Shown one piece after another: positions 31,805-41,516 of a DNA stretch of 64,000 nt. Positions within the stretch are counted from its first letter, which is position 1; each line of letters opens with the position of its first letter. Below the pieces are notes generated by a model. That model searched no databases and was not told where the DNA came from. It was given only the letters and a program-made list of their open reading frames with translations. The position numbers and the translations under genes are program-made. Where the stretch lies: contig NZ_MWQN01000001.1 of the NCBI RefSeq assembly GCF_002024165.1, positions 496,001 through 560,000 on the forward strand, given 5' to 3'. This DNA comes from Embleya scabrispora. Its GTDB lineage: Bacteria > Actinomycetota > Actinomycetes > Streptomycetales > Streptomycetaceae.

Positions 31805-32314
31805 TCACTCCTCCTCGCGCGCGGCTCCGTTCTCATAGGCCCCGATCGTCCGCACGAACATCGCCCGATCGGCCGGCGACAGCGGGTCGAAGGCCCGGCG
31901 CCAGGCGTCGGCGCCGTTCGCGAGCCAGTTCTCGATCGCGGTCCGAGTCTCCGGGTCGTCGGTGATCGCCACGATCGACCGCCGGCGGTCGGCCGGATCC
32001 GTACGTCGTTCCACCACCCCCTGGCGGCCCAGGTCGCTGACCATCAGGCTCACCGTGGTCGGCGCCACCTCGAGGCGCGCGGCCAGCCGATTGACCGGCA
32101 TCGGGCCGTCGAAGAGCAGGTACGCCAGCAGCGACAGGTGTCGCGGCGCCAGGTTCATCGACCGCAACCGCTCGGGGATCCGGGTGCGCTTGAGCCGGGC
32201 GGCCACGCGCGGCATCAGCAGCAACATCGCCCGAATCGCCTCATCGGTGCTGAGCCCGGCGTCGGGCCTCGTCGCGGATCCCGGCCCGGACCCCGCGGCG
32301 TGCTCCGTCGTCAT
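31805..32314 (-). CDS. MarR-family regulator
   Basis: This protein has 169 residues and an ATG at 32314. The winged helix is clear: MNLAPRHLSLLAYLLFDGPM, VNRLAARLEVAPTTVSLMVS, then DLGRQGVVERRTDPADRRRS with the DxRR wing. Flanking helices form the dimer domain. The four-base gap to the convergent reductase/hemerythrin gene and the palindrome in that gene's promoter suggest that it regulates it. The ligand is unknown, possibly a redox-active phenolic or quinone. Confidence 0.92.
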   Translation of the reverse strand: MTTEHAAGSGPGSATRPDAGLSTDEAIRAMLLLMPRVAARLKRTRIPERLRSMNLAPRHLSLLAYLLFDGPMPVNRLAARLEVAPTTVSLMVSDLGRQGVVERRTDPADRRRSIVAITDDPETRTAIENWLANGADAWRRAFDPLSPADRAMFVRTIGAYENGAAREEE

Positions 32315-32439
32315 CTCCGCGGCCTCCTCGCCTCGACCCGTTCGGCTTCGGATGCGAAGCGCGACCCCCGGATCCCGCCACCGTACCGCGATCGCCGGCT
32401 ACACCCTCGCGTTCGCCGCGGGGCCCGAGTCGCCGTCGC

Positions 32440-33588
32440 TCACCCCTTCCGCAGCAGGTCCCGGGCGATGACCATGCGCTGGATCTGATTCGTGCCCTCG
32501 ACGATCTGCAGGCACTTGGCCTCGCGCATGTACCGCTCGGCCGGGAAGTCGGTGGTGTAGCCGTAGCCGCCGAGGATCTGCACCGCGTCGACCGTCACCC
32601 GCATCGCCGTGTCCGTACAGAAGAGCTTGGCCATCGCCGCCTGTCGGCCGAACGGCAGCCCCGCGTCGCGCAATCGGGCGGCGGCCAGGTACAGCGCGCG
32701 GCCCGCCTCGATCGCGGTGGCCATGTCGGCGAGCATGAACCGGATGCCCTGCTTGTCGGCGATCGGCCCGCCGAACTGGGTGCGGTCCTGCGCGTAGTCG
32801 GCCGCCACGTCCAGCGCGGCCTGGGCAACACCCGTGGCGCACGCGGCGATGCCGAGCCGGCCGCAGTCGAGGGCGGCGAGCGCGATGGAGAACCCCTGGC
32901 CCTCCGCGCCGATCCGCCGCTCGGCCGGAATCCGGGCGCCGTCCAGGTGGATCTGCGCGGTGGGCGAGGAGCGCATGCCCATCTTGTGCTCCGGCGCGGC
33001 GGCGGCCAGGCCCGGGGTGTGCGCGTCGACCAGGAACGCGCTGATCCCGTGCGCGCCTTCGGGCGAGGTACGGGCCAGGACGGTGTAGAAGTCGGCGACC
33101 CCGCCGTGGGTGATCCACGCCTTGGTCCCGGTGAGCGTGTACCCGTCGGCGTCGGCCGCCGCCTTGGTGCTCAGCGCCGCCGCGTCGGAGCCGGAGTGCG
33201 GCTCGGACAGGCAGTAGGCGCCGAGCAGTTCGCCGCCCAGCATCGCGGGCAGGTGCGCGGCCCGCTGCTCGGGCGTACCGAACGTGGCGAGCGGGTGGCA
33301 GGCCAGCGTGTGCACCGACACGCCGAGGCCGACCGCCAGCCAGGCTGCGGCCAGTTCCTCCAGCACCTGGAGGTAGACCTCGTAGGGTTGCGCGCCCCCG
33401 CCGTACTCCTCCGGATAGGGCAGCGACAGCAGTCCGGCGGCGCCGAGGGTGGCGAACACCTCGCGGGGGAAACGTCCGTCGGCCTCGTCGGGGGCGGCGC
33501 GTGGCGCGATCTCCCGGGCGGTGAGGTCCCGGGTGAGGTCGAGCAGGGCACGGGACTCGTCGGTGGGCAGCGTGCGCGGGACAGCCAT
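32440..33588 (-). CDS. Acyl-CoA dehydrogenase
   Basis: This FAD enzyme has 382 residues. The ATG at 33588 follows AAGGACG. The N-terminal helical, middle beta and C-terminal helical domains are all present. The FAD-binding AYCLSEPHSGSDAAALSTKA and WITHGG motifs lie near residues 122-160, the RTQFGGPIADKQGIRFMLAD segment near 265, and the catalytic Glu in KCLQIVEGTNQIQRM near 362. It oxidises an acyl-CoA thioester and passes electrons to electron-transfer flavoprotein. The chain-length class cannot be told. It stands next to the MarR gene but is separated by about 125 bases. Confidence 0.92.
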   Translation of the reverse strand: MAVPRTLPTDESRALLDLTRDLTAREIAPRAAPDEADGRFPREVFATLGAAGLLSLPYPEEYGGGAQPYEVYLQVLEELAAAWLAVGLGVSVHTLACHPLATFGTPEQRAAHLPAMLGGELLGAYCLSEPHSGSDAAALSTKAAADADGYTLTGTKAWITHGGVADFYTVLARTSPEGAHGISAFLVDAHTPGLAAAAPEHKMGMRSSPTAQIHLDGARIPAERRIGAEGQGFSIALAALDCGRLGIAACATGVAQAALDVAADYAQDRTQFGGPIADKQGIRFMLADMATAIEAGRALYLAAARLRDAGLPFGRQAAMAKLFCTDTAMRVTVDAVQILGGYGYTTDFPAERYMREAKCLQIVEGTNQIQRMVIARDLLRKG

Positions 33589-34298
33589 GGGGACGTCCTT
33601 CCGTGCGGTCCGGGGGTGGCCGGACCCGGCGGGTGGCCGGCGGCGGACCGGGTGGGGTTCGCCCCCGGCCGTTGCGCACGATCGTACGGTGACGCCGCGT
33701 ACCCGCCCACCATCGACGCGGCCCACACCCACGAGCACGCCGCGCGCCTCGACCACGCCCGAGCCCAACCGGCCTCCGGCCCGGTGTCCTCAAACGCCGG
33801 ACGGGCTCAATCGCTCCCGGCACACGCGGGTTGCCCACCATGCCGGCCTCCGGCCGGTGTCCTCAAACGCCGGACGGGCTGAAGTTGCCCGGGCCATACA
33901 CACCGGTTGCCCACCACCCTCGGCCCCGCCCCCCAGCCCGTCCGGCGTTTGAGGACACCGGGCCGGAGGCCGCTCCGGGCGACAGGGGCCGCGCGACACG
34001 AACGCGCGTGCCTCCACGACACCCGGCCTCCGGCCGGTGTCCTCAAACGCCGGACGGGCTCAAGTTGTCCAGGCAATACACACCGGTTGCCCACCGCCCT
34101 CGGCCTCCGACCCCCAGCCCGTCCGGCCGGGAAGGGTCCGCTTCGGCGTCCGTCCCCGGACGCCGGGCCGCCGTGCCCGAGCGGCCGGAGTCCGGGGACG
34201 GTGGGCCGAGTGGACCGGCCCGCCTCGGAATGGTCTGCAGGGCTTCGAAAGCCCGTCGGCGGGCCCGGCGAGTCCCGAAACCACCGGCCCGGCGCAGC
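33589..34298. repeat. Intergenic stretch with CAAACGCCGGACGGGCT-type repeats
   Basis: This 710-base stretch has no convincing gene. A 36-37 base unit containing GTCCTCAAACGCCGGACGGG appears at 33771-33807, 33845-33880 and 34025-34060, and inverted at 33935-33971; a truncated inverted copy starts near 34116. The blocks at 33845-33945 and 34025-34125 are near-identical and offset by 180 bases, including a shared ACACACCGGTTGCCCACC. A related fragment recurs at about 43367-43387. The type is familiar from intergenic regions of Streptomyces chromosomes; its role is unknown. Confidence 0.75.
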
Positions 34299-35432
34299 CT
34301 AGAGCACCGTCAGCCCGTGCGGCCGCACGTTCATCGGGTCGCCGCCGTCCTCCCCGCAGATCACGATGTCCTCGATCCGCGCCCCGTGCGTGTCGGGGAT
34401 GTAGATCCCGGGCTCGATCGAGAAGGCCATGCCCGGCTCCAGGGGCAGCTTGTTGCCCTGGACGATGTACGGGTGCTCGTGGCTCTCCAGCCCGATGCCG
34501 TGGCCCGTGCGGTGGATGAAGTAGTCGCCGTAGCCGGCCTCGGTGATGATGTCGCGGCCCACCGCGTCCAGTTCCTCACAGGTCAACCCGGGGCGTACGG
34601 CCGCGAGTTGGGCGGCCTGGGCGCGCTCCAGGACGTCGTAGTAGGCGCGGAACTCGGCCGGCGGCTCGCCGACGGCGTACGTCCGGGTCTCGTCCGAGCA
34701 GTAGCCGTCCTCGGTGGTGCCGCCGATGTCGACCACGACCACGTCGCCGGTCTCGATCACCCGGTCGGACAACTCGTGGTGCGGGCTCGCGGCGTTGGGG
34801 CCGGAGCCGACGATCACGAAGTCCACCCGGATGTGCCCCTCGGCGATGATCGCGTCGGCGATGTCCGCGCCCACCTCGCGCTCGGTACGACCGGCCCGCA
34901 GCCACTCGCCCACGCGCGCGTGCACCCGGTCGATCGCCGCGCCGGCCCGGCGCAGCGCCTCGACCTCGGCGGCCGACTTGCGCATCCGCAACTCGCGCAA
35001 CACATCGCCCGCCAGGCTCTGTTCGGCGGTGGGCAGCGCGGTGCGGAAGGCGAGTACCTTCTCCGCCCACATGTGGTTGTCCAGGCCGACCCGGGCGACC
35101 TGCGCGGGCAGCCGCTGCGCGATCAGCGCGTACGGGTCGTCCGTCTCGGCCCAGCCGAGCACGTCGATCCCCAGCGCGCCCGCCGGTGACGCGAGGGCGG
35201 CGGGTCGTTCCAGGCCGGGGACGACGAGGAAGGGCTCGGCGGCGACGGGCACCACCAGGCACGTGAGGCGTTCCAGCGGAAGCGCCTCGTAGCCGGTGAG
35301 GTAGCGCAGGTCGGCGCCGGGCGAGACGAGCAGGGCGTCGAGTCCCGCGTCGGCGGCGGCCTTTTGAGCGCGGCCGAGGCGGTCGGTGGGTAAAGGTTCG
35401 GGTCGTGGGTCACGCGCCCAAACATATGACAT
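34299..35432 (-). CDS. M24-family metallopeptidase, Xaa-Pro aminopeptidase-like
   Basis: This peptidase has 377 residues. The N-terminal creatinase-like domain (residues 1-140) contains LLVSPGADLRYLTGYEALPL. The pita-bread catalytic domain follows, with metal ligands in VVVDIGGTTEDGYCSDETRT (two Asp), HRTGHGIGLESHEHPY (His), FSIEPGIYIP (Glu) and ARIEDIVIC (Glu). All five are present, so it should be active with manganese or cobalt. The start at 35432 is an ATG with only a weak AGGTG nearby; the ATATGTCATATG stretch around the start is unusually AT-rich. Confidence 0.9.
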   Translation of the reverse strand: MSYVWARDPRPEPLPTDRLGRAQKAAADAGLDALLVSPGADLRYLTGYEALPLERLTCLVVPVAAEPFLVVPGLERPAALASPAGALGIDVLGWAETDDPYALIAQRLPAQVARVGLDNHMWAEKVLAFRTALPTAEQSLAGDVLRELRMRKSAAEVEALRRAGAAIDRVHARVGEWLRAGRTEREVGADIADAIIAEGHIRVDFVIVGSGPNAASPHHELSDRVIETGDVVVVDIGGTTEDGYCSDETRTYAVGEPPAEFRAYYDVLERAQAAQLAAVRPGLTCEELDAVGRDIITEAGYGDYFIHRTGHGIGLESHEHPYIVQGNKLPLEPGMAFSIEPGIYIPDTHGARIEDIVICGEDGGDPMNVRPHGLTVL

Positions 35433-35464
35433 ATCACCTGGCCTTCGGCAGCCCCGACGCGGGT

Positions 35465-36313
35465 TCAGTGCGCGTCGGCGCGTCCCGTCGCGACCGCGTC
35501 GCGCACCGCGTCCCACAGGTCGGCGCGGGCGCGCAGCGACACCGTGACCGTACCCGCGCTCTCGCGCCAGGCACGGGCCGGGTCGGGGCCGGCGGCGCAC
35601 AGTTGGGCGAGCAGGCGCAGTGCCATCGGGCCGTGTTCGTCCCCGTCCACCTCGATGTGCCGGGCGAGGTATTCGCGGAACACCGTGAGCCGGCCGTCGT
35701 GCAGGTCGTCGAGCGTGGTGAGGTGGTCGAACATGCGCGGGATCAACTCTTCGCGGCCGAGCGCGAAGGACGCGGCGACGCAGTGCAGCGGGGCGTGGGC
35801 GACGACCTGCCAGGTGCGGCACACGAACGCGGCGGCGCCGGCGGGCGCCCCGCACGCGCCGACCGCCTCGGGGACGGGGACGCCGTCGGCGATCAGGCCG
35901 AGGAAGCGGCGGGCCGGGCGGGTGTCGGCGCCGGCGCCGTCCATCGCGGTGAGGTAGAGCTCGAAGTGGCTGAGCGGGCCGAGCGAGGTGGTGTCGCTCT
36001 CCTCGCCGAGCACGATCTCGTTGACCATCCGCCGGATCTCCGCGTCGCCGCGCGGCACCCACGGCACCTCGACGCAGGTGAGCCGCCGCTGCAGGCTCTT
36101 CAGCAGGGACATGAAGTCCCAGACGGCGAAGACGTGATGCTCCATGAACACCCGGATCGCGGCGAGGTCGGTGAGGTCGCGGTAGACCGTGTGCCGGAGC
36201 ACCCGTTGCCGTACGGGGGCGGTCTCGCCGAGCAGCCGCGCGATGTGGTCGGCCGGGAGGGTGTTCGCGCGGGCGCGCGGGCGGGTGGTGTCGGTGAGCG
36301 CGGTGGTGTCCAT
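35465..36313 (-). CDS. DUF3050 family protein, heme-oxygenase-like fold
   Basis: This all-helical protein has 282 residues. Family signatures are [20 protein letters not shown], then [31 protein letters not shown] and [20 protein letters not shown]. The spaced His and Glu residues ([23 protein letters not shown]) resemble a diiron or heme-oxygenase-like site. The in-frame upstream extension to 36373 is unlikely. Its stop is 33 bases from the start of the M24 peptidase gene, so the two may be cotranscribed. The reaction is unknown. Confidence 0.8.
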   Translation of the reverse strand: MDTTALTDTTRPRARANTLPADHIARLLGETAPVRQRVLRHTVYRDLTDLAAIRVFMEHHVFAVWDFMSLLKSLQRRLTCVEVPWVPRGDAEIRRMVNEIVLGEESDTTSLGPLSHFELYLTAMDGAGADTRPARRFLGLIADGVPVPEAVGACGAPAGAAAFVCRTWQVVAHAPLHCVAASFALGREELIPRMFDHLTTLDDLHDGRLTVFREYLARHIEVDGDEHGPMALRLLAQLCAAGPDPARAWRESAGTVTVSLRARADLWDAVRDAVATGRADAH

Positions 36314-36331
36314 GACGACCGATCGTAGAGA

Positions 36332-36349
36332 TTTCACTACTCGGTGAAA
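36332..36349. promoter_or_regulatory. Inverted repeat upstream of DUF3050 gene
   Basis: TTTCAC-N6-GTGAAA is a perfect 6-bp inverted repeat about 20 bases before the ATG, in AT-rich sequence. It is a candidate operator; no linked regulator is seen nearby. Confidence 0.45.
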
Positions 36350-36515
36350 CATTTGTGCCGGAATGCCGGACACGCTCGGGATACGCGTGCCACGATGTGC
36401 GGTTGCGCGGACATGCGTTGCCGGGCGGGCGCGGTGCGATGCCGGGGCCCGGCGCCGAGGCCGATGCCGGCGCCGGGTACGTCCGTGCGGGTGACGGCCG
36501 AACCGCCCGCCGAGG

Positions 36516-37625
36516 TCAGCCCTGCGGGGCGAGCGTGGCGGCCTGCTCGGGGGTCAGCCCCCAGCCCTCCAGAAGTGCCGCGTCGACGCGGCCGGTGGCG
36601 TCCCCGGCCACCGAGGGGGTCGCGGAGAGCCGGGGCGCGGCGGCGGGCTGGAGCGTGCCGTCGGGGCGGACGAAGGTGCATCGGGCCCGGTTGTGCGGGT
36701 GTTCGACCGCCTCGTCCCAGGTCAGCACCGGTGTCACACAGGCGTCGACCGGCTCGAAGACGGCAGCCCACTCGTCGCGGGTGCGGCCGGCGATCACCTC
36801 GGCGAAGCGCTTGCGCAGGAGCGGCCAGCCGGCGCGGTCCATCTGTTCGGGCAGGTCCTCGTCGGCGAGGCCGAGGCCGGCCAGGAACAGCGCGTAGAAC
36901 TGCGATTCGATCGCGCCGACGGCGAGGTAGCGGTCGTCGGAGGTGGTGTACACGTCGTAGAACGGCGCGCCGGTGTCGAGCAGGTTGGCGCCGGGCTCGC
37001 CGGCCCAGCCGCCCATGCCGCGCATGCCGTGGATGAAGGTGCTCAGCGTCGCCGAGCCGTCGGTCATCGCGGCGTCGACGACCTGACCGCGCCCGGTGGT
37101 TCGGGCCGAGAGCAGCGCGGCGAGGATGCCGAACGCGCAGAACATCGCGCCGCCGCCGTAGTCGCCGACCAGGTTCAGCGGCGGCACCGGTCGCTCTCCG
37201 GCGCGGGCGAAGGAGTGCAGCACGCCGGAGATCGAGATGTAGTTGATGTCGTGTCCGGCCCGCGGTGCGAGCGGGCCGTCCTGGCCCCAGCCGGTCATCC
37301 GGGCGTAGACGAGGCGGGGGTTGGCCTCGAGGCAGATGTCCGGCCCGAGGCCGAGCCGTTCGGCCACGCCGGGCCGGAAGCCCTCGACGAGCACGTCGGC
37401 ACCGGCGATCAGCCGCAGTACGGCGTCGCGCGCGGCGGGGTCCTTGAGATCGGCTTCGATCGTGCCGAGCCGGCCGCGCCCGACCGCCATGGAGGGCATC
37501 GAGGCGCCGCCGGGCCGGTCGACCCGGACGACCCCGGCGCCGGCGTCCGCCAACATCATTCCGACGAACGGGCCGGGGCCGATCCCGGCCAACTCGACCA
37601 CCTTGACGCCATCCAACGCACCCAT
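36516..37625 (-). CDS. CaiB/BaiF CoA-transferase family protein (alpha-methylacyl-CoA racemase-like)
   Basis: This protein has 369 residues, with ATG at 37625 behind GGGAG. Family motifs are [60 protein letters not shown] and the catalytic Asp in [16 protein letters not shown]. The [12 protein letters not shown] segment matches alpha-methylacyl-CoA racemases better than formyl-CoA transferases. It probably epimerises branched acyl-CoAs so that beta-oxidation enzymes can act; the acyl-CoA dehydrogenase 3 kb away may share that pathway, but they are not one operon. Confidence 0.9.
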   Translation of the reverse strand: MGALDGVKVVELAGIGPGPFVGMMLADAGAGVVRVDRPGGASMPSMAVGRGRLGTIEADLKDPAARDAVLRLIAGADVLVEGFRPGVAERLGLGPDICLEANPRLVYARMTGWGQDGPLAPRAGHDINYISISGVLHSFARAGERPVPPLNLVGDYGGGAMFCAFGILAALLSARTTGRGQVVDAAMTDGSATLSTFIHGMRGMGGWAGEPGANLLDTGAPFYDVYTTSDDRYLAVGAIESQFYALFLAGLGLADEDLPEQMDRAGWPLLRKRFAEVIAGRTRDEWAAVFEPVDACVTPVLTWDEAVEHPHNRARCTFVRPDGTLQPAAAPRLSATPSVAGDATGRVDAALLEGWGLTPEQAATLAPQG

Positions 37626-37797
37626 GCCGACTCCCAGCCCAAGCCCCCACCAAGAATTACGCGGCACAGTCAAGCAGACGGCTCATGATCTGTCCCGGGG
37701 TCGGCCACACCGAATATCGAACCCGGACCGTCCGGCGGCGGCCCGCCCTCCTCCGAGCCGCCGCTCCGGGGTTCTTCGGCGTGGGTCGGGCGCGGGC

Positions 37798-39540
37798 TCA
37801 GGGCCTCGGGATGTTGCGGAGGTTGGTCCGGGCCATTTGGATCATCTGCCCCACGCCGCCGCTCAGGACCGTGCGGCCGGCGCTCAGGGCGAAGCCCTGG
37901 ATCTGGTCGGCGGTGATCTTCGGGGGGATGGACAGCGCCTTCGGGTCGGTGACGATGTCGACCAGGGCCGGGCCCTTGTGGGCGAAGGCATCGCGGAGTG
38001 CGCCGCGGACCTTGTTCGGCTTCTCCACCCGCACACCGAACGCACCGGCCGCGCGGGCGATCGCGGCGAAGTCCGGGTTGTTGTTGGTGGTGCCGAACGG
38101 GGTGAGGCCGGCGACCATCATCTCCAACTCGACCATCCCCAGCGACGAGTTGTTGAACAGCACGATCTTCACCGGCAGTTCGGACTGCACCAGGGTGAGC
38201 AGGTCGCCCATCAGCATGGAGAATCCGCCGTCGCCGGACATCGACACGATCTGCCGGTCCGGGTACGGGAACTGCGCGCCGATCGCCTGCGGCAGTGCGT
38301 TGGCCATCGAGCCGTGCGAGAAGGAACCGATCACCCGGCGCCGCCCGTTCGGGGTCAGGTAGCGGGCCGCCCACACGTTGCACATGCCGGTGTCGACGGT
38401 GAAGATGGCGTCGTCGTCGGCCTCCTCGTCCAGGATCGAGGCGACGTACTCCGGGTGGATGGGCACATGCTTCTCCACCTTGCGGGTGTACGCCTTGACC
38501 ACCCCTTCGAGGGCGTCGGCGTGCTTGCTCAACATGCGATCCAGGAACCGGCGATCGGTCTTGGCCCGCACCATCGGGGTCAGCGCGCGCAGCGTCTCGC
38601 GCACGTCGCCCCATACCGCCAGGTCCAGCTTCGTCCGCCGGCCCAGGTGCGCGGGCCTTACGTCCACCTGCACGGTGGCCACGTCCTGCGGCAGGAAGGC
38701 GTTGTAAGGGAAGTCGGTGCCGAGCAGGATGAGCAGGTCCGCCTCGTGCATCGCCTCGTACGCCGCTCCGTAGCCGAGCAGCCCCGACATGCCCACGTCG
38801 AACGGATTGTCGTACTGGATGTGCTCCTTGCCGCGCAGCGCGTGGCCCACCGGAGCCTTGATCCGCTCGGCGAAGGCCATCACCTCCGCGTGCGCGCCCG
38901 CCGTGCCCGCGCCGCAGAACAGGGTGACCCGCCGGGCCTCGTCGACCATCCGGGTCAACGCGGCCAGATCCGCTTCACCGGGGCGCACCGACGGCAGCGA
39001 GGTGGGCAGCGTCACCTGATAGCCCCGCTCCGGCGCCGGCCGCGCGGCCACATCACCCGGGAGGGTGACGACGGATACCCCGCCCAGGCCCACCGCGTGC
39101 TGGATCGCCGACTGGAGCACCCGGGGCATCTGCTCGGGCGTGCCGATCATCTCGCTGTAGTGGCTGCACTCGACGAACAGCCGGTCCGGGTGCGTCTCCT
39201 GGAAGAAGGCCGTGCCGATCTCGCCGCCCGGGATGTGCGACGCGAGCGCCAGCACCGGCGCGTGTGAGCGGTGCGCGTCGAACAGGCCGTTGATCAGGTG
39301 CAGATTGCCCGGACCGCAACTGCCCGCGCACGCGGTCAGCCGACCGGTCAACTGCGCCTCCGCGCCCGCCGCGAACGCCGCCACCTCCTCGTGCCGTACA
39401 TGCACCCAGTCGATCGCGGCGTTGCGGCGCACCGCGTCCACGATCGGGTTGAGGCTGTCGCCCACCACGCCGTACAGCCGGCGCACCCCGGCCTGGGCGA
39501 GGATGTCCACGAACTGCTCGGCGACGCTCTGCTTGGCCAC
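37798..39540 (-). CDS. poxB: Thiamine-diphosphate-dependent pyruvate dehydrogenase/oxidase
   Basis: This enzyme has 580 residues and a GTG at 39540 six bases after AGGG. It opens with VAEQFVDILAQAGVRRLYGV and has the cofactor Glu in VRHEEVAAFAAGAEAQLTG and the GSCGPGNLHLINGLFDAHRS region. The C-terminal ThDP motif is SMSGDGGFSMLMGDLLTL, then VLFNN. The pattern fits PoxB, which decarboxylates pyruvate to acetate with electrons passed to quinone, rather than acetolactate synthase. The extreme C-terminus (GQMIQMARTNLRNIPRP) resembles the membrane-binding tail of PoxB. The family call is strong; the acceptor is inferred. Confidence 0.9.
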   Translation of the reverse strand: MAKQSVAEQFVDILAQAGVRRLYGVVGDSLNPIVDAVRRNAAIDWVHVRHEEVAAFAAGAEAQLTGRLTACAGSCGPGNLHLINGLFDAHRSHAPVLALASHIPGGEIGTAFFQETHPDRLFVECSHYSEMIGTPEQMPRVLQSAIQHAVGLGGVSVVTLPGDVAARPAPERGYQVTLPTSLPSVRPGEADLAALTRMVDEARRVTLFCGAGTAGAHAEVMAFAERIKAPVGHALRGKEHIQYDNPFDVGMSGLLGYGAAYEAMHEADLLILLGTDFPYNAFLPQDVATVQVDVRPAHLGRRTKLDLAVWGDVRETLRALTPMVRAKTDRRFLDRMLSKHADALEGVVKAYTRKVEKHVPIHPEYVASILDEEADDDAIFTVDTGMCNVWAARYLTPNGRRRVIGSFSHGSMANALPQAIGAQFPYPDRQIVSMSGDGGFSMLMGDLLTLVQSELPVKIVLFNNSSLGMVELEMMVAGLTPFGTTNNNPDFAAIARAAGAFGVRVEKPNKVRGALRDAFAHKGPALVDIVTDPKALSIPPKITADQIQGFALSAGRTVLSGGVGQMIQMARTNLRNIPRP

Positions 39541-39656
39541 GGGGAGACCCTTCCGTCCGGCTACGACCGGGCCCGACCGGATCGGCCCGGGTCGGACCGC
39601 ATCCGCCCGCCTCGGTGCGAGTGGTGACCGGATACGCCTACCCGTGCCGCGCGCGG

Positions 39657-41516
39657 CTATCCCCGGCCGTCGGCGAGATCCCCGTATGCCTGGAACAGGT
39701 CGGACAGCCGCAGCGTGGTCAATTCGGCCAGATCCGGGCCCTCCGGCAACTCGACCAGGCGCACGTCCCGATACATGCAGCACTTCTCGTACAGGGTCCG
39801 AACGAATCGGGCGTTGCCGAGTTCGTCGATCCAGCCCTGCTCGCGGACGTGCCCGGTGATGCTGCGCAACTCGGCCGCCGCGTCCTCGTCCCACACGTCG
39901 CCGCCGCCGGCCGCCATCACCTCGGCGATCCGGGCCAGGTCCTCCGCGCCGTAGGAGGGGAACTCGACCCGGGTGGTGAAGCGCGACGTCAGGCCGGGGT
40001 TCGAGGTGAGCAGCCGGTCCATGCCCTCGGGGTAGCCGGCCAGGATGATCACCAGTCGGTCCCGGTCGTCCTCGGCTCGCTTGAGCAACACCTGGAGCGC
40101 CTCGTCGCCGTACGCGTCGCCCTTGGAGTAACCCACATTGGTGAGGCCGTACGCCTCGTCCACGAACAACACGCCGCCGAGCGCGGAGTCGATCAGCTCG
40201 CTGGTCTTGACCGCGGTCTGGCCCAGATACTCGCCGACCAGGTCGGAGCGCTGCGCCTCGACCAGACGATCGCTCTCCAGGAGGCCGAGCGCCGCGAAGA
40301 CCCGGCCGAGGAGGCGGGCCACGGTGGTCTTGCCGGTGCCGGAGGGCCCGGAGAAGACGAAGTGCCGCTTGGGCGCCTGCGCCGGCAGGCCCTGTGCCTC
40401 GCGCAGCCGGGCCATCCGCATCTGCGCGGACAGCGCTCGGACCTGGCGTTTGACCGGTTCCAGGCCGACCATCGACTCCAATTCGGCCAGCACGAGGGCG
40501 AGTTCCTCGGGGGCCGCGGCGGGGCGCATCGGCGCCGCCCGGTCGGCCGCCCGCGCGTCGACGTCGGCCTGCGGGTCGGCCTCGCCGTCCGGGACCGGCT
40601 CCGGCTCGCGTTCGGTCTCCACCGCCGGTGGCGGCCCGGCGGGCGGGGGCGCGGTCGCGGGTATCGGCGGGAGCACGTCGGGCAGCGGGCCGCGACCGAC
40701 CACGGGGCCGGCCAGGCGCGCGGTCATCCCGCCGTATTCGTCCAGCGGCTCGCCGGCCGCCAGCGAGGACAACCTCGCGGCGGTGTCCATGAACGACGGG
40801 TCGGCCTGGTGCACCGCGCGGTACAGGGGCAGCGCGGCCGGGGTGCGGCCGGTCTCCTCGTACGCGCGGGCGAGCCAGTAGCGCAACTCCTTGCGCTGCG
40901 GGTGCTCCGAACGGCAGCGCACCAGGGCGGTGGCGAGCACCTGTTCGGCCTTGGCGTACAACCCCAGGCGGACCCGGGCCATGCCGGCGAACAGGCCCGC
41001 CTCCACGCCGAGCAGCGCGTCGTCGTCCAATCCCGCGGTGTGCCGGAGCAACTGCTGCCAGTCCTTGCCCAGATAGGCCCGACAGGCGAGCAGGAAGCGG
41101 GTGGCGGCGTCCTGTTCGGCGGGCGGGCACAGGGCGAGCGCGGCGTCCAATTCGGGCAGGTGCCGGCCGTCCAACCAGTGCGAGGCGTGCGCGAGCGCGA
41201 GGTCGCGCGGGGTCTCCAGCACGAGTTGGACCCACCAGCCCAGCCAGTACCAGGAGTTGAGCGGCCGGCCGTACTTCGCGCGCTGCTCCCCGAAGCGCTC
41301 GCGATGGGTGTGCATGGCGACCACCGCCGTGGCCACCTCGACCTTGAGCGCGTGCAGCCCCAACCAGGCGTCGGCCATCCCCGGATCGGCCTCGACCGCG
41401 GCCCGGAACTGCACCTCCGCCTGGCCGTATTCGCCGGCGACGTAGGCGTCCATGCCGCGCAACCAGGCCAGTTCGGCCGGACTGCCGGTGCGTGCGCCAC
41501 GTTCGGTCTGTCCCAC
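39657..41516 (-). CDS. EccA/CbbX-like AAA+ ATPase with N-terminal TPR domain
   Basis: This protein has 619 residues and a GTG at 41516 behind AGGGGGG. Residues 10-260 are helical repeats (MDAYVAGEYGQAEVQFRAAV, then WLARAYEETGRTPAALPLYR). A Pro-rich linker of about 60 residues follows, then the AAA+ domain with Walker A GPSGTGKT at 390-397 and Walker B GVLFVDEAYGL near 435, with further motifs (KRAEDDRDRLVIILAGYPEG, LTSRFTTRVEFPSY, FVRTLYEKC). This is the EccA architecture, the cytosolic ATPase of type VII secretion. No ESX substrates or EccB-E genes are nearby, so it is either an orphan or serves another system. Confidence 0.85.
   Translation of the reverse strand: MGQTERGARTGSPAELAWLRGMDAYVAGEYGQAEVQFRAAVEADPGMADAWLGLHALKVEVATAVVAMHTHRERFGEQRAKYGRPLNSWYWLGWWVQLVLETPRDLALAHASHWLDGRHLPELDAALALCPPAEQDAATRFLLACRAYLGKDWQQLLRHTAGLDDDALLGVEAGLFAGMARVRLGLYAKAEQVLATALVRCRSEHPQRKELRYWLARAYEETGRTPAALPLYRAVHQADPSFMDTAARLSSLAAGEPLDEYGGMTARLAGPVVGRGPLPDVLPPIPATAPPPAGPPPAVETEREPEPVPDGEADPQADVDARAADRAAPMRPAAAPEELALVLAELESMVGLEPVKRQVRALSAQMRMARLREAQGLPAQAPKRHFVFSGPSGTGKTTVARLLGRVFAALGLLESDRLVEAQRSDLVGEYLGQTAVKTSELIDSALGGVLFVDEAYGLTNVGYSKGDAYGDEALQVLLKRAEDDRDRLVIILAGYPEGMDRLLTSNPGLTSRFTTRVEFPSYGAEDLARIAEVMAAGGGDVWDEDAAAELRSITGHVREQGWIDELGNARFVRTLYEKCCMYRDVRLVELPEGPDLAELTTLRLSDLFQAYGDLADGRG

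Noticed and set aside
39657-41516. Complete type VII secretion locus
   Set aside because: Only the EccA-like ATPase is present; no WXG100, EccB, EccC, EccD or mycosin gene is seen nearby.
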